Source: Prochlorococcus sp. AG-355-J09
Lineage (GTDB): Bacteria > Cyanobacteriota > Cyanobacteriia > PCC-6307 > Cyanobiaceae
Reading direction: 5' to 3'
DNA: 64,000 nt
Assembly (NCBI GenBank): GCA_003278735.1
Contig: QCDO01000008.1
Span: forward strand, 25,327-89,326
Shown here in pieces: positions 31,981-42,444 of this stretch; the first letter of the stretch is position 1; every line of letters starts with the position of its first letter. The notes under the pieces are model-generated. The model made no database searches. It had not been told where the DNA came from and saw nothing but the letters and a program-made list of their open reading frames with translations. The position numbers and the translations under genes are program-made.

Positions 31981-34143
31981 TTGTCTAAATATTTACTTGA
32001 GATAGGTACAGAAGAGTTGCCCGCAAAATTTTCTCATTCTGTTCTAGAGCAATTTAAATCTCTAATAGAATTTGAATTGAATAAAAAGTTAATCAAATTC
32101 GAACATATAATTGTTACCTCCACACCAAGGAGGATAGTTCTACTTCTCGAAGGTTTAGTTGATTATGCAGAAGATAAGATAATAGAAAGAAAAGGGCCTA
32201 AAGCAAATTTAGCTTATTTAAATGGATGTCCTACTAATGCTGCTTTAGGATTTGCTAATAGCTTAGATATAGAAGTAGTTGAGCTAGAAATAAAAAACAC
32301 AGAAAAGGGTGATTTTGTATTTGGAAAGAAAATTGAGAAAGGAGTATCAACAAAAATTTCTTTGTCTTCGATTATCCCAAAATTAGTAAAGAGTCTTCAA
32401 GGCCCTCGATTTATGAAATGGGGGACTGGGAACATAAAATTTTCAAGACCTATTAGGTGGATTGCTTCTATTTATAATGATGAAATTCTTGATTTTGAAT
32501 TTGATGAATGTGATCCAAAAATCAAAATAACTAATAAAACAAAAAGTCATAGGCTAATCAATGAAGTTTTAGAAGTTCAGAATCCTGATGATTTTTTTGA
32601 ATTATTGAAACGAAATAGAGTAATAGCTATTCGAAAAGAAAGAAAAGAAAAAATTGAAAGTTTAATAAATCAGGCATCTAAATCTTTAAATCTGAAACCT
32701 GACCTTTCAGAAGGATTACTAAATGAACTAACTGATTTAGTTGAATGGCCAGACTTAATTATTGGCAAATTTAATGATGAATTTCTTGATATTCCGGTTG
32801 AAGTTCTCTCAACAGTCATGAAAAATCATCAGAGATACGTTCCTCTTTTATTGAAAAATGAAAGTTTTTCTAAACTAGATTTAACCTCTGAAAAAAATAT
32901 TAGTACAACTTTCTGCGTTATTTCAAATGGTCTTGAAGAGTCAAATAATAATATTGCCAAAGGTAATGAGAAAGTATTAAGGGCAAGGTTCTCAGATGCA
33001 AAGTTTTTCGTAGAAAGTGACAAAAAAGTTGCTTCAATCGAAAGAAATGAAAAGCTTAAATCTGTTTCATATTTGAAAGGACTTGGAAATATATTTCAGA
33101 GGGTAGAAAGGATAGAGGAAATTACTAAAAAAATTCTTAAATTTATAAATGATAAGTCTTTAGAAGAAAAAAAAATAATAGAAGCTGCTAAATACTGTAA
33201 AAACGACTTATGTAGCGAAATCGTTTTCGAATTCCCTGAGCTGCAAGGAATAATGGGTGGTAAATATCTTAAATATGAAGGATTTAGTGAGGATGTTTGC
33301 TTGGCTGTCGCTGAACATTATTTACCTTCTTTTTATAAAGATGCTTTGCCTTCTACAAAATATGGTGCAATAGTTTCCATAGCAGATAAGGTTGAAAATT
33401 TAATAAGTATATTTATTTCTGGTAAACGTCCCAGTGGATCATCTGATCCTTATGCTTTAAGAAGAAATTTGAATGGAGTGATTAAAATAATTTGGGATTA
33501 TGAACTTGATTTACCTTTAGATAAATTATTCAACGAACTTATTGATTTTTGGGAAATCGTATTTCCGAATTTAAACTTCTCAAGAGAAACAGTATTTAAT
33601 GATTTAAATGAATTTTTAGTTCAAAGAATTGTTAGTCATTTAGAAGAAATTTCACTAAGTAAAGAATTAATAAAGGCCGTTTGCTCTTCTGAGGAATTAT
33701 TTCAAAATAGAGTATTAAATATTATTGATCTTAAAAATAGGATCAACTCTATTATAAATTTTAACGAAAAGGATAATTTTGTTGAAATCAAGAAAGTTAT
33801 TACTAGGGTAAGCAAATTAGCAAATAAAAGTGATCTTTCAAGAGACGTTCTCTCAACAAGAGATTATGTAAACACAAAACTTTTTGAAAAAGATTGTGAA
33901 TTGAGAGTTTTTGAATTTATTGGAGAATTAGAAAAACTTTTTTCAGAAGGTTACTGCAATTATTTGGAACTTCTAAATTTGTTTGAGATTAATGTAGAAA
34001 CTATTGAGGATTTATTCGATAATGAAAAGGGAGTCTTAATAATGTCAGAGGATTTAAAAATAAGAAATAATAGACTCAATTTGTTGAGTTTAATTAGAAA
34101 TTATTCTCTAAAAATAGCCGACTTTACACTTTTGAACTCTTAA
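31981..34143 (+). CDS. glyS: Glycyl-tRNA synthetase beta subunit
   Basis: LLEIGTEELPAKF, GPRFMKWGTGNIKFSRPIRWI, SSDPYALRR; TTG start. Confidence 0.96.
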   Translation: MSKYLLEIGTEELPAKFSHSVLEQFKSLIEFELNKKLIKFEHIIVTSTPRRIVLLLEGLVDYAEDKIIERKGPKANLAYLNGCPTNAALGFANSLDIEVVELEIKNTEKGDFVFGKKIEKGVSTKISLSSIIPKLVKSLQGPRFMKWGTGNIKFSRPIRWIASIYNDEILDFEFDECDPKIKITNKTKSHRLINEVLEVQNPDDFFELLKRNRVIAIRKERKEKIESLINQASKSLNLKPDLSEGLLNELTDLVEWPDLIIGKFNDEFLDIPVEVLSTVMKNHQRYVPLLLKNESFSKLDLTSEKNISTTFCVISNGLEESNNNIAKGNEKVLRARFSDAKFFVESDKKVASIERNEKLKSVSYLKGLGNIFQRVERIEEITKKILKFINDKSLEEKKIIEAAKYCKNDLCSEIVFEFPELQGIMGGKYLKYEGFSEDVCLAVAEHYLPSFYKDALPSTKYGAIVSIADKVENLISIFISGKRPSGSSDPYALRRNLNGVIKIIWDYELDLPLDKLFNELIDFWEIVFPNLNFSRETVFNDLNEFLVQRIVSHLEEISLSKELIKAVCSSEELFQNRVLNIIDLKNRINSIINFNEKDNFVEIKKVITRVSKLANKSDLSRDVLSTRDYVNTKLFEKDCELRVFEFIGELEKLFSEGYCNYLELLNLFEINVETIEDLFDNEKGVLIMSEDLKIRNNRLNLLSLIRNYSLKIADFTLLNS

Positions 34144-35464
34144 CTTTAATTCCTCCCTTTATTGAATAATTTTCTAGCATTTTTTCTACTTCTTTATTTG
34201 CCCTAACAGCACTATCAACGGGTTTATATTTTAGAGGGGCTAGGGCTTTCCCTCTTAAAATCGAACCAAGTGTAAGCATTGTAATTTTAAGTTGCTGCAA
34301 TGGTTTCATGGCAACGACTCTTTTGTATAAGTAACTATCAAAAGTAAGTCTTTGAACATCCATGTCATCACACATCTCAACGAAGGCCTCTCTAGCAGAA
34401 TCATTTCTGTAGAAAATATTTTGAAGGATTTCTAGCACCTTATAAGTTGTGCCATATTTTTTATCCCATTTTTTAAGATAGTTTTTTAAATCTTTTTCTG
34501 ATGGAATTACTTGACCATTTTTTGATGCTTCAACAATTTCTTCAGCACACATTCTTCCGCTTTTTGCAGCAAAATAAATACCCTCTCCAGAACTTTTTGT
34601 AACATAACCAGCTGCATCACCAACCAATGCCATTCTCCCAACTACCCTTCTTGGCCTTGGATGCTCTGGAATAGGGTGAGCTTCTACCTTTATTACTTCA
34701 CCATTAACGAGTCTTTTCTTTGCCCTATTTCTTACACCCTCTTGAAGTCCCTTGATTAATGATTGATTCTTTTGCATGGTTCCAGTGCCAACCGCAACAT
34801 GATCATATTTAGGAAATACCCACCCATAAAAATCAGGAGAAACATCAGTTCCGACATACATTTCAGCAAGATCTTCGTAGTAACTCATTTCTTCTTTAGG
34901 CAATTTAATTCTTTCCTGAAATGCTATAGCAACTTTGTAATCACCTGCATCCATTGCTTTTGCGACTCTGCTATTAGCCCCATCAGCTCCGATCAAAAGG
35001 TCAACAGTAAGCTCTTTGAGTTCTCCTTTTTTATCTCGATTGGTGAAATCTGAGTAGGAAAGCTTATATGGCCCTTGATTTTTATCTCCAGTATCAATAG
35101 AAGTAACTAATCCATTTATTAATGTAGCGCCAAGATCTGATGCCCTGTTGCGCATAAAGGCATCCATAACTTCTCTTCTACACATCCCAATAAACTCATT
35201 ATCACTTTTCCCATAAACTCTATCTAGACTTATATCTACTTCTCTGTTTGATGGAGATATCATTCTCATATGCCTTACTTTTCTATCAATAATTGACTCA
35301 GGTAAATCAAATTCTTCGACCATGCAAAGTGGAATTGCTCCTCCACATGGTTTCGCATTATCTAATTTTCTCTCGAAGAGCCAAGTTTTTATTCCAGCTT
35401 TAGCAAGTATTTCTGCCGCACATGAACCACTTGGACCTCCACCAATAACAGCTACCCTCAACAT
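34124..35464 (-). CDS. chlP: Geranylgeranyl diphosphate/chlorophyll reductase
   Basis: GGGPSGSCAAEILAKAGI FAD motif, KPCGGAIPLCMVEEFDLP, LVGDAAGYVTKSSGEGIYFA. Confidence 0.95.
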   Translation of the reverse strand: MLRVAVIGGGPSGSCAAEILAKAGIKTWLFERKLDNAKPCGGAIPLCMVEEFDLPESIIDRKVRHMRMISPSNREVDISLDRVYGKSDNEFIGMCRREVMDAFMRNRASDLGATLINGLVTSIDTGDKNQGPYKLSYSDFTNRDKKGELKELTVDLLIGADGANSRVAKAMDAGDYKVAIAFQERIKLPKEEMSYYEDLAEMYVGTDVSPDFYGWVFPKYDHVAVGTGTMQKNQSLIKGLQEGVRNRAKKRLVNGEVIKVEAHPIPEHPRPRRVVGRMALVGDAAGYVTKSSGEGIYFAAKSGRMCAEEIVEASKNGQVIPSEKDLKNYLKKWDKKYGTTYKVLEILQNIFYRNDSAREAFVEMCDDMDVQRLTFDSYLYKRVVAMKPLQQLKITMLTLGSILRGKALAPLKYKPVDSAVRANKEVEKMLENYSIKGGIKVKSSKV

Positions 35465-35577
35465 ATGAAAAAAAAATAATACTGTATATAAAAACTACAT
35501 CTTTTTTGCTTATAAAAGTGCATTTCTTAAAATAATAGTTAATATCGAAATATCTTTTCCAAATTCACTTCTAAATA

Positions 35578-36291
35578 TTGGAACTAAACAAAGATACCGA
35601 TCAATTTGATATACCACTTGCCAAAAGAACTTACCTAAATAATCCATATTCAACATCATTAAAAAAATTTTTAATATTTTCTCCATTTCTTTTTCTTATC
35701 TTTTCTTTCGCTGCATTGCAATTTATTAGAAATGTAGAGTTAATCCCACTTAATAATCGCAAATTTCAGGTTGAAAGAAATCATGATGCCAGAATTTTAG
35801 GCCATCTTCCCTATAACGAAACTCCTAAAGAGAAACTAGTCTTAATTGAGCCTAATATTAAAGTTCATATGGATATGCGTGATTCTTTGTTAGAGATGAG
35901 AGAAGAAGCCGAAAAGGATGGGATATACTTAGTCTTCTTGAGTGGTTATAGATCAATAAATTTGCAAAACGATATCTTTTATTCTTTAAAATCTATTAGA
36001 AATCAAGAAGCGGCAGAAAGAGCTAGAGTTTCAGCCCCTCCAGGGTATTCTGAACATAGTACAGGTTTCGCAATCGATATTGGTGATGCTACTCAAAGAG
36101 AGACAGACTTTGAAACCGACTTCGAAAATACTGACGCCTTTAGATGGCTAATAAAAAATGCAGCTAAGTTTCACTTTAAGTTATCGTTTAACAAAGATAA
36201 TAAATATATAGATTACGAACCATGGCATTGGAGATATGAGGGGTCAATTGAAGCATTAAAAGTTTTTGAAAGCTCAAATAGAAAATTATAA
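35578..36291 (+). CDS. M15-family D-alanyl-D-alanine carboxypeptidase (VanY-like)
   Basis: SGYRSINLQ, PGYSEHSTGFAIDIGD, EPWHWRY. Confidence 0.87.
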   Translation: MELNKDTDQFDIPLAKRTYLNNPYSTSLKKFLIFSPFLFLIFSFAALQFIRNVELIPLNNRKFQVERNHDARILGHLPYNETPKEKLVLIEPNIKVHMDMRDSLLEMREEAEKDGIYLVFLSGYRSINLQNDIFYSLKSIRNQEAAERARVSAPPGYSEHSTGFAIDIGDATQRETDFETDFENTDAFRWLIKNAAKFHFKLSFNKDNKYIDYEPWHWRYEGSIEALKVFESSNRKL

Positions 36292-36420
36292 ATCTAATTG
36301 ATTAATTTAATTATTCAATAAGATTATATTTTTCAAATTCTTAAAGAGAAAATTCTCATAATAAGCATGCTTTGAGTTAGCCTTATTAAAGTCAATCTAA
36401 TATTTATATAAATTCTATAA

Positions 36421-38217
36421 ATGTCATCTTCGATAAAAGAAATTAGAAATGTTGCAATTATTGCTCACGTAGATCATGGGAAGACAACTCTTGTAGATGC
36501 ATTGTTATCTCAATCAGGAATATTTAGAGATAATGAAGTTATTCCTACATGTGTAATGGATTCAAATGATCTTGAAAGAGAAAGAGGGATAACAATTCTC
36601 TCAAAAAATACTGCAGTCAACTATAAAGATACCAGAATTAATATTATAGATACACCCGGCCATGCTGATTTTGGAGGAGAAGTTGAAAGAGTTTTAGGAA
36701 TGGTTGATGGTTGTCTGCTTATAGTTGATGCAAATGAGGGACCTATGCCTCAAACAAGATTTGTTTTAAAAAAAGCACTAGAAAAAGGACTTAGGCCTAT
36801 AGTTTTTGTAAATAAAATTGATAGACCACGAGTAGTACCAGAAATAGCGATTGATAAGGTCCTTGATTTGTTTTTGGAATTAGGAGCTGATGATGATCAA
36901 TGTGATTTCCCTTATCTTTTTGGAAGTGGCTTATCTGGTTTCGCAAAAGAAGAGATGGAATCTAATAGTGACAATATGATGCCTCTTTTTGAAGCTATTA
37001 TCAGACACGTTCCTCCTCCAGTAGGTGATTCTAATAAGCCTCTTCAGCTACAAATTACTACTTTGGACTATTCTGATTTCTTAGGCAGAATAGTAATTGG
37101 AAAGATCCACAATGGAACTATAAAAAATGGCCAACAGGCTAGTTTAATTAAAGAAAACGGAAAAACTATTAAAGGTAAGGTTAGTAAGCTTTTAGGATTT
37201 GAAGGATTACAAAGAATTGATATAAATGAAGCATTTGCAGGTGATATTGTTGCTGTTTCTGGCTTCGATGACGTCAATATTGGTGAGACCATAGCATGTC
37301 CTGATTCTCCTCATCCTCTTCCATTAATCAAAGTTGATGAACCTACCTTAAATATGACTTTTGTTGTCAATGATTCACCATTCGCGGGTAAGGAAGGAAA
37401 ATTTGTTACAAGTAGACAATTAAAAAATAGATTGGAGAGGGAACTTCTAACAAATGTTGCCCTGAGAGTAGAAGAAACTGATTCTCCTGACAGGTTCTCA
37501 GTTTCAGGAAGAGGAGAATTACATCTAGGCATATTGATTGAAACTATGAGAAGAGAGGGTTTTGAGTTTCAAATCTCACAACCTCAAGTAATTTTCAGAG
37601 AAATTGATAATGTTGAATGTGAGCCTATAGAGACTTTGGTTTTAGATGTGCCTGAAGTATCTGTTGGTTCTTGCATCGAAAAACTTGGATCTAGAAAGGC
37701 AGAGATGAAAAATATGCAGACAAGTTCAGATGGTAGAACTCAATTAGAATTTCTTGTTCCATCAAGAGGATTAATTGGATTTCGGGGGGAATTTGTAAGG
37801 ATAACCAGAGGTGAAGGTATCATGAGTCATTCGTTTTATGAATATAAACCTAAAACAGGAGACTTTGAAACTAGAAGGAATGGCGTTCTTATAGCTTTTG
37901 AGGAAGGTGTAGCCACATTTTATGCCTTAAAGAATGCTGAAGATAGGGGAGTCTATTTTATTAAACCTGGAGTAAAAGTTTATAAAGGAATGATAATTGG
38001 AGAGAATAATCGACCTCAAGATCTTGAGTTGAATATATGTAAAACTAAGCAGTTGACTAATATGAGGTCTGCAGGGGCAGAAGAACTTGATACTTTGCAG
38101 TCACCTGTTGATATTACCCTTGAAAGAGCACTCGAATATATTGGTCCAGATGAAATGCTAGAGGTGACACCGGATTCAATAAGAATGAGAAAAATAAATA
38201 AAAAGAAAAAAAACTAG
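36421..38217 (+). CDS. typA: GTP-binding protein TypA/BipA
   Basis: [43 protein letters not shown]-terminal TypA region. Confidence 0.97.
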   Translation: MSSSIKEIRNVAIIAHVDHGKTTLVDALLSQSGIFRDNEVIPTCVMDSNDLERERGITILSKNTAVNYKDTRINIIDTPGHADFGGEVERVLGMVDGCLLIVDANEGPMPQTRFVLKKALEKGLRPIVFVNKIDRPRVVPEIAIDKVLDLFLELGADDDQCDFPYLFGSGLSGFAKEEMESNSDNMMPLFEAIIRHVPPPVGDSNKPLQLQITTLDYSDFLGRIVIGKIHNGTIKNGQQASLIKENGKTIKGKVSKLLGFEGLQRIDINEAFAGDIVAVSGFDDVNIGETIACPDSPHPLPLIKVDEPTLNMTFVVNDSPFAGKEGKFVTSRQLKNRLERELLTNVALRVEETDSPDRFSVSGRGELHLGILIETMRREGFEFQISQPQVIFREIDNVECEPIETLVLDVPEVSVGSCIEKLGSRKAEMKNMQTSSDGRTQLEFLVPSRGLIGFRGEFVRITRGEGIMSHSFYEYKPKTGDFETRRNGVLIAFEEGVATFYALKNAEDRGVYFIKPGVKVYKGMIIGENNRPQDLELNICKTKQLTNMRSAGAEELDTLQSPVDITLERALEYIGPDEMLEVTPDSIRMRKINKKKKN

Positions 38218-38228
38218 TAATTGCTTTA

Positions 38229-38597
38229 ATGAACGAAGAAAGTACAAAAAGTTTTCAAGATTCCCTTTTTACAGCTTTAAATCTTTTTAACAATCATGAA
38301 TGGTATGAGGCTCATGATGCTTTTGAAGAAATATGGAATTCCGTAGATGGTGACGAAAGACAAGTTATCCAAGGAATTTTACAAGTATCTGTTTCTCAGT
38401 TTCACTTAAGTAAAGGTAATTTAAATGGAGCTACTATTTTGCTTGGGGAGGGTTTAGGTAGAATAAAAACTAGAACCAAGATTGATTTAGGGATTGATCT
38501 TGAATCCTTCTGCCGATGTTTGGAAAATTTATTGAGGAAATTACAATATAAAGAACTATTAAACGAGAACGATAAGCCTTTTTTGAAACCTCTTTGA
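38229..38597 (+). CDS. DUF309 family protein
   Basis: NHEWYEAHDAFEEIWNSVDGDERQVIQGILQVSVSQFHL. Confidence 0.85.
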   Translation: MNEESTKSFQDSLFTALNLFNNHEWYEAHDAFEEIWNSVDGDERQVIQGILQVSVSQFHLSKGNLNGATILLGEGLGRIKTRTKIDLGIDLESFCRCLENLLRKLQYKELLNENDKPFLKPL

Positions 38598-38685
38598 TGA
38601 ATATATCTTTATTTTCAATTAAATTGTTATTATCTATTTCATTTTTTTTTCAAGAAAATAAGAAAACCAATCGATCTCAAGGAAA

Positions 38686-39414
38686 ATGAACCTAAAGATT
38701 AATAATGTATCCCTTTCAATTAAGGGAAGATTAATCGTAAATGATGTTTCTATAACTGTTAATCCAGGGGAAGTTGTAGGTTTGATGGGCCCTAATGGTG
38801 CTGGGAAAACTACTACTTTTAATCTTGCAGTTGGGAATATAAAACCAGATAAAGGTGGAATTTTAATGAATGGGAAAAATATAACCAATCTTCCTCTACC
38901 AATTAGATCAAGACTTGGTTTAGGATACTTAACTCAAGAAGCTAGTATATTTAGAGACCTCACAGTTAAGGATAATATAGATTTGGCTTTACACAATTCC
39001 TCATATAGCAGAGCAGCGATAAGAAACAGAAGAGAACAATTAATTAATGAATTTAATTTGAATAACTTTGTAGATAATTATGGTTATCAACTTTCAGGAG
39101 GAGAGAGGAGGAGGTGTGAGATAGCTAGAGCTCTTACTGTAGGCAGAAAAGGACCTAAATATTTGTTATTAGACGAACCTTTTGCTGGGATCGATCCTCT
39201 AGCTGTTAATGATCTAAAGAAACTAATTCTTAAATTAAGTCGTGATGGCGTGGGGATTCTCATTACAGATCATAATGTGAGGGAAACCCTTCAAATTACT
39301 AACAAATCATATGTATTAAGTGAAGGAAAAATTTTAGCTTACGGTTCATCAAGTGAATTGGCTGATAATCCAATAGTTAAGAAGTTTTATCTAGGAGATA
39401 ATTTCAAGCTTTGA
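38686..39414 (+). CDS. lptB: LPS export ABC transporter ATP-binding protein
   Basis: GPNGAGKTTTFNLAVGNIKPDKG, LGYLTQEASIFRDLTV, LSGGERRRCEIARAL, DEPFAGIDP, ITDHNVRETL. Confidence 0.93.
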   Translation: MNLKINNVSLSIKGRLIVNDVSITVNPGEVVGLMGPNGAGKTTTFNLAVGNIKPDKGGILMNGKNITNLPLPIRSRLGLGYLTQEASIFRDLTVKDNIDLALHNSSYSRAAIRNRREQLINEFNLNNFVDNYGYQLSGGERRRCEIARALTVGRKGPKYLLLDEPFAGIDPLAVNDLKKLILKLSRDGVGILITDHNVRETLQITNKSYVLSEGKILAYGSSSELADNPIVKKFYLGDNFKL

Positions 39415-39488
39415 AATGCTTCTAAAAATTAAATTAAAAATTTTTATTATTAAAGATTTACTCATATAAGAATGATTTAAATTATTAT

Positions 39489-40457
39489 TTGTTTGTCATC
39501 AATATTGAACTTGAGAATTTTCTAGAAATGATACTAGATAATTTTTTTAAAAATTTAATATATGAACCAGTTTCAGTTTTAGGTCTTTTAGTTTTTTATT
39601 TTTTATTAATTAACTTACCATTATCTTTGGTTGCAGTTTTTAAAAAAAAGTCTTCTTCTGCTGTACGACTTATTACGATTTTAGTGAACTTGTTAGTAAC
39701 ATTACAATTACTTTTTAGGTGGTCAATTTCTGGCCACTTTCCTATTAGTAATTTGTACGAATCTCTTTATTTCCTTACTTGGGGTATCACATTAGGTCAA
39801 CTATTGGTTGAAAGAGAATACCAAGCTCCAATAATCCCCTCAATTGCTATACCTATTGAGTTACTGACTGTGGCTTTTGCTTGTTTTGTTTTACCTGAGG
39901 ATTTGAAATTATCATCCAACTTAGTTCCAGCTTTAAGGTCTAGTTGGTTGGTAATGCATGTTAGCGTCGTAATGCTTAGTTATGCAGCATTAATAATAGG
40001 TTCTATACTATCAATGTCCGTTTTGTTTATTAATGGAAATAAGCCGCTTCAAATCAGAAGTAGTTCTACAGGGATAGGAGGATTTAAACTTTCAAATAGC
40101 TATCCTTTAAGTGATTTAGTTGAACCTATTGAATTTTCTCATTCAGAAGAATTAGATACATTAAGTTATCGTTCTATATTAATAGGTTTTGTTCTTTTGA
40201 CTCTCGGTTTAATTTCAGGTGCAGTTTGGGCTAATGAGGCCTGGGGCACATGGTGGAGTTGGGATCCAAAAGAAACATGGGCATTTATCTCATGGTTGTT
40301 TTATGCCGCTTATCTGCATATGAGAATAAGCAAGGGTTGGCAAGGACGCAAACCAGCATTATTAGCGTCTACAGGCTTTTTAGTTGTTTTGGTATGTTAC
40401 TTAGGAGTTAATTTTTTAGGGATAGGGTTGCATAGTTATGGATGGATATTTGGGTGA
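39489..40457 (+). CDS. c-type cytochrome biogenesis protein CcsB/CcsA (heme handling)
   Basis: WGTWWSWDPKETWAFISWLFYAAYLHMR (WWD heme motif). Confidence 0.93.
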   Translation: MFVINIELENFLEMILDNFFKNLIYEPVSVLGLLVFYFLLINLPLSLVAVFKKKSSSAVRLITILVNLLVTLQLLFRWSISGHFPISNLYESLYFLTWGITLGQLLVEREYQAPIIPSIAIPIELLTVAFACFVLPEDLKLSSNLVPALRSSWLVMHVSVVMLSYAALIIGSILSMSVLFINGNKPLQIRSSSTGIGGFKLSNSYPLSDLVEPIEFSHSEELDTLSYRSILIGFVLLTLGLISGAVWANEAWGTWWSWDPKETWAFISWLFYAAYLHMRISKGWQGRKPALLASTGFLVVLVCYLGVNFLGIGLHSYGWIFG

Positions 40458-40478
40458 TTTCTTAATCATCCAGAATAT

Positions 40479-41237
40479 TTATTGAGGTTCTGAAAGAACA
40501 TTCCCATTTTGTGCTTCTTGTGCAACTTTTCTCAAGTCATCACATCCCTCTTTTAATGTTGGGTAAGCAAACATCCCACTGCCAGCGATAAAACAATTGG
40601 CACCAGCATCGGCACATTGTGAAATAGTCCAATTCGCCTTTATCCCCCCATCAACTTCAATATCGACATTTAAGTTTTTTTCGATAATAAAGTTTCTTAT
40701 TTCTCTGATTTTATTAAGCATTGTTGGTATATAAGCTTGTCCTCCAAATCCTGGATTAACTGTCATAACCAAAACATGATCAACCATATCCATTATGTTT
40801 TTAATCATTTCAAAAGGAGTATGGGGGTTTAATGCAACAGAAGGAGATCCTCCTAAATCTCTTATCCTTCCAAGAACTCTATGCAAATGAATATTTGCTT
40901 CGGCATGAGCTATTACTACTCCTGGTTCACCATTCGCCCCTTTTGTAGCTTTTACATAAGATTCAAGCATGGTTTCACAGTTATATTGGCTCACCATTAA
41001 TTGAGTTTCAAAAGGGACATTGCAATATTTCCTGCATGCAGCAATCATTTCAGGACCAAATGTAAGATTTGGCACGAAATTTCCATCCATTACATCAAAT
41101 TGAATTCTATCTACTCCAGCCTCCTCGAGCTCTTTCACACATTCCCCCATATTTGCCCAATCTGCTGGTAAAACTGAAGGAATTATTTGAATTGGTCTAT
41201 TAGCACCAGTTAAATTTGCTTGATTTGACTCGGTCAT
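40479..41237 (-). CDS. rpe: Ribulose-phosphate 3-epimerase
   Basis: IIPSVLPADWANMGE, FDVMDGNFVPNLTFG, VMTVNPGFGGQ, VDGGI. Confidence 0.97.
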   Translation of the reverse strand: MTESNQANLTGANRPIQIIPSVLPADWANMGECVKELEEAGVDRIQFDVMDGNFVPNLTFGPEMIAACRKYCNVPFETQLMVSQYNCETMLESYVKATKGANGEPGVVIAHAEANIHLHRVLGRIRDLGGSPSVALNPHTPFEMIKNIMDMVDHVLVMTVNPGFGGQAYIPTMLNKIREIRNFIIEKNLNVDIEVDGGIKANWTISQCADAGANCFIAGSGMFAYPTLKEGCDDLRKVAQEAQNGNVLSEPQ

Positions 41238-41355
41238 TTAATTTTTAAAATATTTAATAAAGATACTATATTTAGTTGTTTATTCCTAATTTCAAGTCAC
41301 GGCCTGATAAAGTAACAGCTGTAAAGAGTTAAAAAAAGCTTAATAGCATAATAAT

Positions 41356-41384
41356 TCTCATAAAAAATGCCATTTTTTATGAGA
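41356..41384. promoter_or_regulatory. Perfect 13-bp inverted repeat in the glpX upstream region
   Basis: TCTCATAAAAAAT GCC ATTTTTTATGAGA read directly. Confidence 0.6.
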
Positions 41385-41424
41385 TCATACTCAAAACATT
41401 TTAGAAAATCCTCAAAATTTAATT

Positions 41425-42426
41425 GTGAATCAAACTTTAATTCAAGAAATTCTCGAAGTTGTCGAGCAAGCTGCTATTGCTTCAGCAAAACTAACAGGAC
41501 TTGGTCAAAAAGATGAAGCTGATGCTGCAGCTGTAGAAGCAATGAGATTGCGAATGGGCAAAATTGAAATGAAAGGGAAAATTGTTATTGGAGAAGGTGA
41601 AAGAGATGAAGCACCTATGCTTTATATAGGTGAAGAGGTTGGTAGTGGAAGTGGTCCAGGGGTAGACTTTGCTGTAGATCCTTGTGAAGGTACAAATCTT
41701 TGTGCGAATAATCAAAGAGGGTCTATGGCTGTTTTAGCTGCCTCTGATACGGGTGGTCTTTTCAATGCTCCTGATTTTTACATGAATAAACTAGCAGCTC
41801 CTCCTGCGGCCAAAGGTAAAGTAGATATTAGAAATTCAGCTACTGAAAACTTGAAGATACTAAGTGATTGCTTGGGCCTTTCTATCGATGAGCTTACTGT
41901 AGTTGTAATGGATAGAACTAGACATAAAGATTTAATTAAAGAGATTAGAGGATGTGGTGCAAAAGTACAACCGATTTCTGATGGTGATGTTCAAGCTGCG
42001 ATTGCATGCGGTTTTGCAGGAACTGGAACACACTGCTTGATGGGTATAGGTGCAGCTCCAGAGGGTGTTATTTCAGCTGCTGCAATGAGAGCTCTGGGGG
42101 GACACTTTCAAGGACAACTAGTTTATGATCCGGCAATCGCTCAAACTTCTGAATGGGCTGATTACACAAAAGAAGGAAATATAAAACGTCTTAATGAAAT
42201 GGGCATAACAGATATAGATAAAATCTATGAAGCAAATGAATTGGCATCAGGAGAAAATGTTGTTTTCGCTGGAAGTGGAATAACTGATGGATTATTATTT
42301 GACGGAGTTAAATTTGAAAGGGATTGTGTTAGAACAAGTAGTCTAGTTATTAGTACATTAGATAGTACTGCAAGGTTCACAAATACTGTCCATATAAAAG
42401 ATGGTGCAAAGAGTATCAGCCTTTAA
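41425..42426 (+). CDS. glpX: Class II fructose-1,6-bisphosphatase/sedoheptulose-1,7-bisphosphatase
   Basis: [36 protein letters not shown] start. Confidence 0.97.
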   Translation: MNQTLIQEILEVVEQAAIASAKLTGLGQKDEADAAAVEAMRLRMGKIEMKGKIVIGEGERDEAPMLYIGEEVGSGSGPGVDFAVDPCEGTNLCANNQRGSMAVLAASDTGGLFNAPDFYMNKLAAPPAAKGKVDIRNSATENLKILSDCLGLSIDELTVVVMDRTRHKDLIKEIRGCGAKVQPISDGDVQAAIACGFAGTGTHCLMGIGAAPEGVISAAAMRALGGHFQGQLVYDPAIAQTSEWADYTKEGNIKRLNEMGITDIDKIYEANELASGENVVFAGSGITDGLLFDGVKFERDCVRTSSLVISTLDSTARFTNTVHIKDGAKSISL

Positions 42427-42444
42427 AAATTACTTTTTGATTTT

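Noticed and set aside
34763-35053. 96-aa plus-strand ORF
   Set aside because: Antisense within chlP, a conserved gene.
36361-36392. AAGCATGCTT palindrome and AATAAG...CTTATT pair upstream of typA
   Set aside because: Only short arms; no support beyond chance in AT-rich DNA.
40454-40472. TGATT-tctt-AATCA hairpin at the ccsB/rpe junction
   Set aside because: Only 5 bp with no clear T-run; too weak to call a terminator.
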